A DNA stretch of 64,000 nt from Alcanivorax quisquiliarum (GTDB taxonomy: Bacteria; Pseudomonadota; Gammaproteobacteria; Pseudomonadales; Alcanivoracaceae). This document shows, in pieces, positions 11,650 through 19,241 of this stretch. The position numbers and the translations under genes were made by a program. The notes beneath the pieces were generated by a model, which saw nothing but the letters and a program-made list of their open reading frames with translations, was not told where the DNA came from and made no database searches. Position 1 is the first letter of the stretch. The number at the start of each line of letters is the position of its first letter. The stretch lies in NCBI RefSeq assembly GCF_023051175.1, contig NZ_JALKII010000007.1:1-64000 (forward strand). The letters are read 5' to 3'.

Positions 11650-12054
11650 TCAGCGCGTCGTACGTGCGTGATGGCCGCCACGGTGGGCGCGCTCACTGCG
11701 CTCGCCACGTTCCGCCCGGGCTTCACGACGTTCCTCCATGCGTGCCTTGCGTTCCTCCCATCTTGCCTCGCGCTTGGCGCGCAGCTCGGCCAGCGTCTGC
11801 TTCTGCTCTGCGGACAGGATGCTGGCGATCTTGCTCCGGGTTTCGGCGCGCACTTGCTGCTGTGCCAGGCGCTGCTCACGGAAGATGTCGGCCATGGCCT
11901 GGCGTTGATTGTCATCCAGTTGCAAGGTGTCGGCAAAGCGCTCTGCGTGGCTGCGCCGTTCGCCGTCACGGGGGCCGGCAACACTGGCGCCGGAGGCGGC
12001 AAGCAGGGCCAGCAGGGATGCGCCGATCAGGGTAGTTCTCAAGGTGGGTTTCAT
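11650..12054 (-). CDS. Spy/CpxP-like periplasmic chaperone
   Basis: The start at 12054 (134 residues) follows an AGGAG eight bases upstream and begins a normal signal peptide (MKPTLRTT...ALLAASGASVAG); the longer frame to 12192 would only add an unrelated N-terminus. The mature protein is all-helical and very rich in Arg, Glu and Ala, with the two repeats typical of the LTxxQ/Spy-CpxP family: LDDNQRQAM and LSAEQKQTL. The tail (ERGERSERAHRGGHHARTTR) is basic and His-rich and could bind metal. Family members chaperone periplasmic proteins or restrain the Cpx sensor. In enterics spy is a BaeSR target, and a BaeSR-like pair lies 1 kb upstream here, now separated by mobile-element debris. Confidence 0.82.
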   Translation of the reverse strand: MKPTLRTTLIGASLLALLAASGASVAGPRDGERRSHAERFADTLQLDDNQRQAMADIFREQRLAQQQVRAETRSKIASILSAEQKQTLAELRAKREARWEERKARMEERREARAERGERSERAHRGGHHARTTR

Positions 12055-12100
12055 GCTTACTGCTCCTGTCTGAATTTCTGCATCAGTGGATGCGACAGGT

Positions 12101-12238
12101 TCAGTCTGCGTTTGCAGTGTGCAAGCAATATGCAGCAAATGCGAAAGAGTGCAGCAGTTGCCTGGCGGAAGCCCCAGCAGAAGAAAGCGCAATAATTATA
12201 ACAACGAGCAGCACGACAAACAGGGAAAAGATATTCAT
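12101..12238 (-). CDS. Possible small membrane protein, 45 aa
   Basis: ATG 12238 opens 45 codons whose product starts MNIFSLFVVLLVVIIIALSS, a single strong membrane segment, then a short polar tail. It lies 47 bp upstream of the Spy-like gene on the same strand. There is no clear ribosome binding site, and the first codons fall in the edge of the foldback repeat, so it may well be a chance frame. AT content is higher than in neighbouring genes. Confidence 0.2.
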   Translation of the reverse strand: MNIFSLFVVLLVVIIIALSSAGASARQLLHSFAFAAYCLHTANAD

Positions 12239-12685
12239 CGTCATTTCGGGGGAGGTATTTACAATATCCGCGTAAGCACCTGTCCAAAATACCAATCTTT
12301 TTTTGCTGCTCTATCCCTGGCGAGACAAGCGAAGCGCAGAACAGCCTCAGGCGGGCCGCAAGGGTGAGAAAATCATCTTTTTGCTCCCCTCTCCCCTTGT
12401 GGGAGAGGGGTTGGGGGAGAGGGGGTGACGAACATGCAGTTGGCACGATGCCCGCTACATGTTGCACTGCTTTCAGTTATCTTCAGTAGAAATTTGATGA
12501 AAACTCCATAGACAAAAAAATATTGATCGTTTTCCAGTTTCATTCTAGATCAAGTGCCGAGTATATATTTCTTGCCATAATCTCCCCCTCTCCCCAACCC
12601 CTTATTCGCTTCGCTCACCCTTCGGGCCAGCCTGCGGCTGTTCTGCGCTTTGCTTGTCCCACAAGGGGAGAGGGGCTAAAAAAAG
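12233..12685. mobile_element. Foldback (MITE-like) repeat, copy A
   Basis: A dispersed repeat of about 450 bp. It has GC-rich arms built from CCCCTCTCCCCTTGTGGGA and GGGGTTGGGGGAGAGGGGG blocks (left about 12331-12425, right about 12582-12676, inverted relative to each other). Between them is an AT-rich core of about 155 bp (12426-12581) with conserved words CTACATGTTG, TTATCTTCAGTAGAAATTT and GTATATATTTC. The same arms and core occur at 29134-29514. No protein is encoded. The arms resemble the G/C-rich intergenic repeats common in proteobacteria; the conserved core is what makes this look like a non-autonomous element. Confidence 0.7.
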
Positions 12686-12687
12686 TT

Positions 12688-12870
12688 TCATCGCTGAATA
12701 CCGGGGAAGGCGGCACGGATTTTGAGGAAGAAATACTCCTGATCCCGGTAGCCGTAGGCCCGGCGTTTGATCACCTTGATGGTGTTATTGATGCTCTCGA
12801 CGATGCTGGTGTTCAACGGATGTCGACAACGCGACAAGATGCCGTGGAGGTAATTTGTCAGCCGCGCCGC
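12688..12870 (-). pseudogene. ISL3-family transposase, C-terminal remnant
   Basis: About 57 codons on the minus strand, ending at a TGA at 12688-12690, read NYLHGILSRCRHPLNTSIVE, then SINNTIKVIKRRAYGYRD, then QEYFFLKIRAAFPGIQR. This is the conserved C-terminus of ISL3-type DDE transposases, including the catalytic Glu region (SIVESINN). Everything upstream is gone: the homology stops near 12870 and baeR begins its 3' end at 13023. The stop codon abuts the foldback repeat. The copy is plainly dead; it marks a past IS insertion between the Spy-like gene and the baeRS pair. Confidence 0.85.
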
Positions 12871-13022
12871 GCAAACAGGGCTAATGCAGCAGTGCCGCTT
12901 TTTTCAGCTTCGTGGCACCCGCTATCCTGGCTTTCGTTGATCCAGAGCGACGGTAAAACCCGCGAGGTTCGAGTTCATCACGCATCAGATAGGCGACCGG
13001 ATACAATGCCGGCCACGCCGCA

Positions 13023-13736
13023 TCACGATGGCCCCGGCGTTTCCTCCTGCTCCACCGGGCTGGCTTCAAACCGGTAACCTGCGCCATAGATGGAGTGGAT
13101 AAACTCTGTTTCCGGGAAAGCCTCCGCCAGTTTGCGGCGCAGTTTCTTGATATGGCTATCGACAGTGCGGTCGCTGACCACGCGATTGTCGGTATAAATG
13201 CGATCAATCAACTGCTGGCGGGAACGAATGTGGCCGGGGTGTTCCGCCAGTGTTTTGAGCAGGGCAAATTCGACCAGGGTCAATGTCACCGAACGCCCCT
13301 GGTAAATGGCTTGAACGCGGTTTTCATCCAGTGACAAGCCGCCGGTATCGCCGGGGCTGCCGTCGCTCTGTAGTTGCACTCTGCGCAGCATGGCTTTGAC
13401 GCGGGCCACCACTTCCCGGGGGCTGAACGGTTTGCAGATATAATCGTCGGCCCCCAGCTCCAGCCCCAGCAGCCGATCCACTTCATCGACGAGGGCGGTA
13501 ATCATGATGACTGGCACGTTGGAAAAACGCCGCAGCTGCTTGCAGACTTCCAGCCCGTCCATGCCGGGCAGCATCAGATCCAGCAGCACTACGTCGAAAG
13601 GCTGGTCACGCAACAGGGCCAGGCCGTCCTCGCCGGTGTGGCAGGCCGTGGCCTGGTAGCCTGCGTGTTGCAGGTAATCCGACAGCAGGCTCGCGATCTT
13701 GGGCTCGTCTTCGATGATCAGGATTTGATTGCTCAT
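13023..13736 (-). CDS. OmpR-family response regulator, BaeR-like
   Basis: A 237-residue two-component regulator. Receiver domain residues 1-120: acidic pocket Glu9-Asp10, phosphoacceptor Asp53 (LLDLMLPGMDG), Lys102 (CKPFSP). OmpR-type winged helix about residues 130-228, with LTLVEFALLKTLAEHPG and VDSHIKKLRRKL, then GAGYRFEA. The wording of the ALVDEVDRLLGLELGADDYICKPFSPREVVARV region is close to BaeR. Its kinase is encoded upstream (13884-15194), with a 147 bp gap that could hold a second promoter. Envelope-stress control of the nearby Spy-like gene is inferred from the enteric BaeSR system. Confidence 0.85.
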   Translation of the reverse strand: MSNQILIIEDEPKIASLLSDYLQHAGYQATACHTGEDGLALLRDQPFDVVLLDLMLPGMDGLEVCKQLRRFSNVPVIMITALVDEVDRLLGLELGADDYICKPFSPREVVARVKAMLRRVQLQSDGSPGDTGGLSLDENRVQAIYQGRSVTLTLVEFALLKTLAEHPGHIRSRQQLIDRIYTDNRVVSDRTVDSHIKKLRRKLAEAFPETEFIHSIYGAGYRFEASPVEQEETPGPS

Positions 13737-13883
13737 GGCGTTCCCTTTTTTCGCAACTTGTTAGTGCCGGTTTCCGTCGCATTTTTCCGTTGCGTCTTTC
13801 CTCGGTTCTTCCATCGGACGCATCGATTCGTCTCACCTTGGCGTTGCGAGCGTTTGCAATATTCAAGGCGGCGACCCGCGCAG

Positions 13884-15194
13884 TTATCGACTGGCCGGGA
13901 GCCGCACGCTGATGCGCAGCCCGCCCAGCGGCGAGGCGCTGGCGCTGATCTGGCCATCGTGTGCTTCGACAATGCGGCGCGCCAGCGCCAGGCCCAGGCC
14001 GGAGCCACCAAAGCCGCGATTGCGGGAAGCGCTTTCTGATCGAAACAGGTGATCGAACAAGCGCTCCAGAGCGTCTTCCGGCACGCCCGGTGCGCTGTCA
14101 TCCAGCGTCAGTTCGATCTCGGTGCCGTTACGTTGCGCGGCAAGGCGCACCTGGCCGCCGGGGTCGGTGTATTTGGTGCTGTTATGGAGCAGGTTGGCAA
14201 GTAGCTGGCGCAGGCGTGTGGCGTCGCCGTTGATGGGCAAGGGCGTGCCTGCATGGGCCTGAAAGGTCAGCTCGCGCTGGCGAAAGCTGTCGCGGAAAAC
14301 GGCTGCCTGCTCGGCGATCAGCTCGGCCAGATCCAGTGAGGCCATGCGGTAGCGCAGTGTGCCGGCATCCGCCAGCGCCAGATCATGCAGATCATCGATC
14401 AGCCGGCGCAGGTGCAGGATTTCATGGTGGAGCGAGGCCAGGCGCTTCGGGTCTGCGGGCCGGATGCCGTCCACCAGCGCTTCGATTTCGCCTTGCAGGA
14501 TGGCCAGTGGCGTGCGCAGCTCGTGTGAAATATCGGCCAGCCAGCGGTCGCGGGCGAGGGCGGCATCTTCCAGGTTGGCGGCCAGATGGTTGATGTCGCG
14601 GCTGAGGGCGCCGAGTTCATCGCGCCGCTGCGTATCCAGCCGGCGCGAATAATCGCCGTTGGCCATGCGCCGCGACAGCGCCGCGATAGCGGTAAGCGGC
14701 TGCACCAGATAGCGCGAGATGATCCAGGAGCCCAGCAGCGCCACCAGCAGGGCGATGCAGGTGGTGAGCAGCAAGGTGTGCCACTGCCGCGCCTGAAAAC
14801 TGCGATCGATGCCATCGGTGAAAACGTCGGAACGTGGGCGATAACCCAGCTGCCCGACAATGCGGCCACTGGCCTCGATAGGCAGGTAGCTGATCTCGGC
14901 AGATGGCGTCAGCGCGCCGGCAATGGGGCGTTGTTGCTCGTCAAGCACCACCATATGTCGCGGCACGCGCAGCCCCGGTGGTGGCGTCTCGGCGCCGGCA
15001 GGCCATCCGCCAGCGTTCTGGTAATACTCGCTCAGGCGCTCGCTGAATTCCGTGAGCCGGTGACGCTCTCGCTTTTCAAGGTAATCCTGCAAGGCGTGCT
15101 CGAAACTGAATTGATACAGCGCGGCAGCGGCCAGCACCAGAAACATGCCGGTGGCAGAGAGAACGAGAAAAAGCCGGGTGCGGATGCTGTGCAT
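13884..15194 (-). CDS. Sensor histidine kinase, BaeS-like
   Basis: 436 residues from ATG 15194 (a TTG four codons upstream is possible). Two membrane segments (about residues 8-30 and 139-162) flank a periplasmic sensor loop of about 110 residues. It is followed by a HAMP domain, the dimerisation domain with His224 (DISHELRTPLA), and an ATPase domain with N box (LLANLLHNSTKYT), DDSAPGVPEDAL and the GGSGLGLAL lid. This layout fits BaeS. Partner of the response regulator downstream. Confidence 0.85.
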   Translation of the reverse strand: MHSIRTRLFLVLSATGMFLVLAAAALYQFSFEHALQDYLEKRERHRLTEFSERLSEYYQNAGGWPAGAETPPPGLRVPRHMVVLDEQQRPIAGALTPSAEISYLPIEASGRIVGQLGYRPRSDVFTDGIDRSFQARQWHTLLLTTCIALLVALLGSWIISRYLVQPLTAIAALSRRMANGDYSRRLDTQRRDELGALSRDINHLAANLEDAALARDRWLADISHELRTPLAILQGEIEALVDGIRPADPKRLASLHHEILHLRRLIDDLHDLALADAGTLRYRMASLDLAELIAEQAAVFRDSFRQRELTFQAHAGTPLPINGDATRLRQLLANLLHNSTKYTDPGGQVRLAAQRNGTEIELTLDDSAPGVPEDALERLFDHLFRSESASRNRGFGGSGLGLALARRIVEAHDGQISASASPLGGLRISVRLPASR

Positions 15195-15281
15195 GGCAAC
15201 GCTCAATCAGGCGAGAGTGCCAGCATGATAGCGCAGCACTGGCAGGCCGGGCGGGCCTGCACAGTTTTTTCATATTGGTCG

Positions 15282-15680
15282 TCAGGCACCGAACCAGAAA
15301 TGCAGGATCAGCCAGAACACGCCGGCCCAGAACAGCAGCAGTGCCAGCAGCACGCCCAGCGCAAACAGCAGTGGCCGCTTCACATATTGGCCGATCCATC
15401 GGGTGGCCTGTTGCTCGGATTGTTCGCGCACGGGCGCGGGCAGTCTTTTCACCACGAAGCTCACGCCCATGGGCACGATGATCAGATCATCCAGCAGGCC
15501 GAGAATCGGCACCGCAAAGGGGATCAGATCAATCGGGCTGAGCAGATACAGTGCCAGTAGCACGCTCAGGCCCTTGAGATAGGCAGGGGTGGCCGGGTGC
15601 CGGAAGGCATACCACAACACGATGACTTCCTTGCGGAAGCGCAGGAAACGGGTGCGAAGCAGTGAGCTGATCTTAGCCAT
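15282..15680 (-). CDS. DUF1232 family membrane protein (YkvA-like)
   Basis: 132 residues. The N-terminal half carries the DUF1232 core (HPATPAYLKGLSVLLALYLLSPIDLIPFAVPILGLLDD), with its SPIDLIP motif. The C-terminal third has one or two strong membrane segments (RPLLFALGVLLALLLFWAGVFWLIL). Function of DUF1232 proteins is unknown. Its start overlaps the end of the corrinoid adenosyltransferase gene by eight bases, so the two are translationally linked and are part of the btuB-like operon. Confidence 0.85.
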   Translation of the reverse strand: MAKISSLLRTRFLRFRKEVIVLWYAFRHPATPAYLKGLSVLLALYLLSPIDLIPFAVPILGLLDDLIIVPMGVSFVVKRLPAPVREQSEQQATRWIGQYVKRPLLFALGVLLALLLFWAGVFWLILHFWFGA

Positions 15681-16230
15681 GAGGATTGCGCCACAGGGTT
15701 TCCGGGTGGCCGTGCCGCAGGTTCAGGGCACGGGCGAGGACAAACAGCAGATCCGAGAGCCGATTGAGATAGGCAATGCTGGCGGGGTTTTGCGGCACAG
15801 TGTGGTGCAGGTGCACCAGCTGCCGCTCGGCGCGCCGGGCGATGGTGCGTGCCATATGGCACCAGGCCGCTGCCGGTGTGCCACCGGGCAAGACAAATTC
15901 CTTGAGCGGCGGCAACTCGTCATTGAGCGCATTGACGTGGTGCTCCAGCGTTTCCGGGTCGCCATCCGTCAGCCGTAGCATGCCGGGCACGGCAAGCTCG
16001 GCGCCGAGATCGAACAACCGTTGCTGCACTTCATCGAGCGGGGCATCCAGATCAGCCGGCAAGGCATGGCTGCGCAGCACGCCCAGCGCAGCGTTCAATT
16101 CATCCAGATCGCCCATGGCAGCAAACACCGGCGCATCCTTGGAATGGCGCGAACCATCAGCGAGGCCGCTTTCGCCGCCATCGCCGGTGCGGGTGGTAAC
16201 GCGGCTGATGCGGTGCTTGTCGGTGCTCAA
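15673..16230 (-). CDS. ATP:cob(I)alamin adenosyltransferase, PduO type
   Basis: 185 residues. Makes adenosylcobalamin from cob(I)alamin and ATP in the cytoplasm. The family's N-terminal ATP-binding loop is clear: TRTGDGGESGLADGSR, followed by AMGDLDELNAALG. The C-terminal helices hold RRAERQLVHL and LNRLSDLLFVLAR. PduO and EutT/CobA are unrelated families; this one is PduO-type. It overlaps the TonB-receptor gene by four bases (ATGA), which suggests that the receptor brings in a corrinoid that this enzyme then activates. Confidence 0.93.
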   Translation of the reverse strand: MSTDKHRISRVTTRTGDGGESGLADGSRHSKDAPVFAAMGDLDELNAALGVLRSHALPADLDAPLDEVQQRLFDLGAELAVPGMLRLTDGDPETLEHHVNALNDELPPLKEFVLPGGTPAAAWCHMARTIARRAERQLVHLHHTVPQNPASIAYLNRLSDLLFVLARALNLRHGHPETLWRNPHG

Positions 16231-18242
16231 AACTCGGCTCCCACTGCCACCATGTAATGCCGGCCCGGCAGGGGGTAGGTGGTGTAGCTCGCGCCGGTGG
16301 GATCGAGAAACGCAATATCCGTGACGTTGCGATCCTGAAGATTGTGCACGGCTGCGCGCAGATAAAATTGCTGGTAACGGGCGGTTGCGGAAAGGTCTGT
16401 CCAGCGGTAGCTGCGTAGCCGCTCGCCAAAATTGTTGGCCAGATCATTACCGATATAACGCTTGCCGACATAGCGCTGCGCCACGCTCAATTGCAGCCAG
16501 TCCAGTGCGCGCCAGTCGAATTGCAGGTAGCCGCTGCGGCGCGGCACACCGGGCACATCGTTGCGGGCGTAGGGGCCGTTTACAAAGCGCGCTTGTTGCA
16601 GGGTGGCGTTGAATGTCAGCCACAGGCCATCGTCCAGTGCCCACTGGCTGTTGAGCGTAAAGCCGTCACGGCGGGTATCGTCGTCCAGATTCACGTTGCC
16701 GCCAGAGGGCCCGGCGCCGGGGTCATAAATGATTTCGTTTTCGTAGCGGCCACGAAAATAGGTGAGCGCGGAGCGTTGCGGCCCTTCCTGCCAGCGTAGC
16801 CCGGTGGTGTAGAGCTTGCCGGTTTGCGGGCGCAGGGTGCCCAGGCCAAACGCTGGCGAGAGCTCGTCTACTGTGGCCACACGGGCGTTGCGGGCGCCGC
16901 TGACGAACAGCGCCAGCGTCGGCGCCGGGAAATAGGTCAGGCCCGCTTCATAGATCTCATAGCGATCGCTGGTGCGTTCGGCGCCGTTACCGAACTGGGA
17001 TGTTTCTTCGGTCTGTTGTGTGAGCTTTTCCGTGCGCAGGCCAGCGGTGAGATGCAGTGTATCGGTCAGCTGGCTGGTGCTCTGGGCATACCAGGCTTCC
17101 ATGCGCTGTTCGATATCCTTGGTGCCCGTGGGGTTGCCGATATTGGCCGGGCTGTCCGCGGTGTCGGATTCATAGTCGCTGTGATAAAGCTCCCAGCCTG
17201 CTGTCCAGTCGTGGCGCACCGGGCCGGTTTGCACGGTGCCGGTCAAGCGGGGTGTGAGGCTCATGCCGGTGATTTCCGTTTCACCATAATGAGGGGCGCC
17301 ACTGAAGTCGTAATAATATTCCTGCCGCTTGCGGCGTGCGCCGGCTTCAAGATGGATATTGACCGCCTCCGTATGGATGACGACGCCCGGCATCACATAC
17401 ACGCCATCCTGTTCGGCCCAGTCCAGCGGTGTGGCAGTGCCTTCCGGGTCATCGCGAAATTCGTTGGTGACGCCGGGTCTGACCAGCCGCCCGCCGGGGA
17501 TACCGAGTTTTTGCGTATCGGCCTGTGCGGTGAGGTAAAAGGTGGTGTCGTCCAGGCGGTGGCGCAGGTCGGCAAAGGCGGAGCGCTGCTGCATGCGGTT
17601 ATTGTCGCGATAGCCGTCGCTGTTGTGTGCCCGCACGCTGCCGAGAATACTGCTGCGGCTATTGCTGGCCGCGCCCCAGGCATCGCCGATGCGTGTGTCA
17701 AAGCTGCCGCCGGTAACACTGATGCCGCCGCCGGTGTCGGGATTTTCACGGGTGATGATATTGATGATGCCGGCCGACGCCCCGTTGCCATATAGCACTG
17801 CACCACTGCCGGGGATCACTTCGATGCGCTCGATCATCGCCAGCGGGATGGCCGAGAAATCGACACCGGTCAGATCCACATCGTTCAGGCGACGGCCATT
17901 GAGCAGCACCAGCGTGTTGGCGGTGGCATTCTCGCCGAAACCGAGCATGCCCACGGCAACCCGGCTGTCGCCCAGCCCGTAGTAGCGCGTGGCGTGCAGG
18001 CCGCCGACAGTATCGAGCACCTCGGCCAGATCGCGGGCCGGCAGGCGGGCGATGTCGTCTTGCGTCAGCACCACGCTGCCGGCGGGCAGGCGCGCGGTCT
18101 GCTCGCCGGTGCGCGAGGCACTGACGTGCACCGGCTGCAACTGGCCGGGCGCTTCGGCCTGGGCGGGTGTGCTGATGACGGTGGCGGCCAGGGCGAAGGC
18201 CGCAACAGGCCGGAAGGGAAAGGGTGCTGCAGGTGTGAACAT
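16227..18242 (-). CDS. TonB-dependent outer-membrane receptor, probably for corrinoids
   Basis: 671 residues. A signal peptide (to about residue 29, ...TPAQA) precedes a short TonB-box region (VHVSASRTGEQ), a plug domain (VLDTVGGLHATRYYGLGDSRVAV, LVLLNGRRLND, MIERIEVIPGSGAVLYG, AGIINIITR) and a beta-barrel that ends with an aromatic residue (VAVGAEF). Size is closest to BtuB and other small TonB receptors. The translational coupling to a corrinoid adenosyltransferase supports cobalamin or cobinamide as ligand. I looked for a B12 riboswitch in the 120 bp upstream and found none. Ribosome binding site is weak (GAGG 11 bases upstream). Confidence 0.85.
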   Translation of the reverse strand: MFTPAAPFPFRPVAAFALAATVISTPAQAEAPGQLQPVHVSASRTGEQTARLPAGSVVLTQDDIARLPARDLAEVLDTVGGLHATRYYGLGDSRVAVGMLGFGENATANTLVLLNGRRLNDVDLTGVDFSAIPLAMIERIEVIPGSGAVLYGNGASAGIINIITRENPDTGGGISVTGGSFDTRIGDAWGAASNSRSSILGSVRAHNSDGYRDNNRMQQRSAFADLRHRLDDTTFYLTAQADTQKLGIPGGRLVRPGVTNEFRDDPEGTATPLDWAEQDGVYVMPGVVIHTEAVNIHLEAGARRKRQEYYYDFSGAPHYGETEITGMSLTPRLTGTVQTGPVRHDWTAGWELYHSDYESDTADSPANIGNPTGTKDIEQRMEAWYAQSTSQLTDTLHLTAGLRTEKLTQQTEETSQFGNGAERTSDRYEIYEAGLTYFPAPTLALFVSGARNARVATVDELSPAFGLGTLRPQTGKLYTTGLRWQEGPQRSALTYFRGRYENEIIYDPGAGPSGGNVNLDDDTRRDGFTLNSQWALDDGLWLTFNATLQQARFVNGPYARNDVPGVPRRSGYLQFDWRALDWLQLSVAQRYVGKRYIGNDLANNFGERLRSYRWTDLSATARYQQFYLRAAVHNLQDRNVTDIAFLDPTGASYTTYPLPGRHYMVAVGAEF

Positions 18243-18365
18243 CCTGTAATTCCTCGTCAGGCTGCGCGGGGCGGCCGGTGAAAGTCGATGAGGCTATGAG
18301 CGATTAAAGCCCGCTTCGCTGTGGCCAACAACCGGGCGTGCAATGGTAGCAGAGTCGTTGGCGGA

Positions 18366-19241
18366 TCAGGGTCGATGCAGCGCCAGGATTTCCGCTACGA
18401 TTCGCTGGTGCTCCGGTAGTGCCATGCCGATCTGTTCGGCCTGGCGCAACAGATAGCCGTTGATGTAGTGAATCTCGGTGGCGCGCCCGGCGCGTACGTC
18501 TGCGCGCATGGATGACGTGTTGCCGGCCGTGGCCTGTGCCAGCGCTCGCGCCCGGGCAGCTGTCTCGCCGGGCCACTCGGGCAGCAGGTGGCGGGCGAGC
18601 GCGTCGATTTCTTCTGCCAGGGCGCCAAAGCGTGGTTGCAGGCGGCTATCGGCCAGCAGTGCGCCGTTGTCGCAATCATACAGTGCGGTCAGTGGATTGA
18701 TGACGGCATTGAGTGACAGCTTCAGCCATTGTTGCAAGCGGATATCCGGGCGCCAGCTCAATTGCGGCCAATGGTCGGCCAGCGTGCCAAACCAGCTCGG
18801 CGGTTGCGAGTGGCCATCACCTAGCAGGGTGGTGTTTTCGGCCGCCAGATGGATGTGTTCGCCACCGCCGGGCAGCGGCTCGCGCCAGGCACCGCTGTTG
18901 GCCACGGCGTCGATAATGTGGGGATGTGGCGGCGGCAGATGGTCGAGGCTGCCCAGGCCGTTTTGCAAGCGAACCAGCGTGGTGCCGGTGCCGAGCCGTG
19001 GTCGCAGCGGCGCCAACGCCGGCAGGCTTTGTGCGGCTTTGGTGGCCAGAATCAGATAGCGAATCGGCGCGCCGTCATCGCCGGGCAGGAGCAGATCATG
19101 GCTGCGCCCGTCGGGAAATGTCAGCCGGCGTGGCGCCTCCGGGCGCCCGGCGAGGCACATGGAAAAACCCGCCTGGCGCAGATAGAACGCTGCCAGTGTG
19201 CCGAGATTGCCGGCGCCGAGAATATGCCAGTGAAGGCTCAT
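18366..19241 (-). CDS. panE: 2-dehydropantoate 2-reductase
   Basis: Ketopantoate reductase of pantothenate/CoA synthesis (ketopantoate plus NADPH to pantoate). 291 residues from ATG 19241, which starts the NADPH-binding fold directly (MSLHWHILGAGNLG, the GxGxxG motif); the longer frame would add 23 unconserved residues. Other signatures are RLQNGLG, the catalytic Lys in KLSLNAVINPLTAL, and the late acidic and Asn/Ser residues of SSMRADVRAGRATEIHYINGY. Overlaps the end of the ampG-like gene by four bases, so the two are cotranscribed. Confidence 0.93.
   Translation of the reverse strand: MSLHWHILGAGNLGTLAAFYLRQAGFSMCLAGRPEAPRRLTFPDGRSHDLLLPGDDGAPIRYLILATKAAQSLPALAPLRPRLGTGTTLVRLQNGLGSLDHLPPPHPHIIDAVANSGAWREPLPGGGEHIHLAAENTTLLGDGHSQPPSWFGTLADHWPQLSWRPDIRLQQWLKLSLNAVINPLTALYDCDNGALLADSRLQPRFGALAEEIDALARHLLPEWPGETAARARALAQATAGNTSSMRADVRAGRATEIHYINGYLLRQAEQIGMALPEHQRIVAEILALHRP

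Noticed and set aside
11445-12035. 196-codon plus-strand frame beginning in the TGGCT repeat
   Set aside because: Product is a Trp-Leu-Gly-Leu-Ala repeat followed by the antisense of the Spy-like gene; it is a by-product of the pentamer repeat having an open frame.
12881-13207. 108-codon minus-strand frame between the ISL3 remnant and baeR
   Set aside because: Its first half lies inside baeR in another frame. The unique tail (LYPVAYLMRDELEPRGF and following) could be the remnant of some gene but matches nothing I know.
18243-18365. Cobalamin riboswitch upstream of the TonB receptor
   Set aside because: Region is only about 120 bases and lacks a B12 box or the long paired domains.
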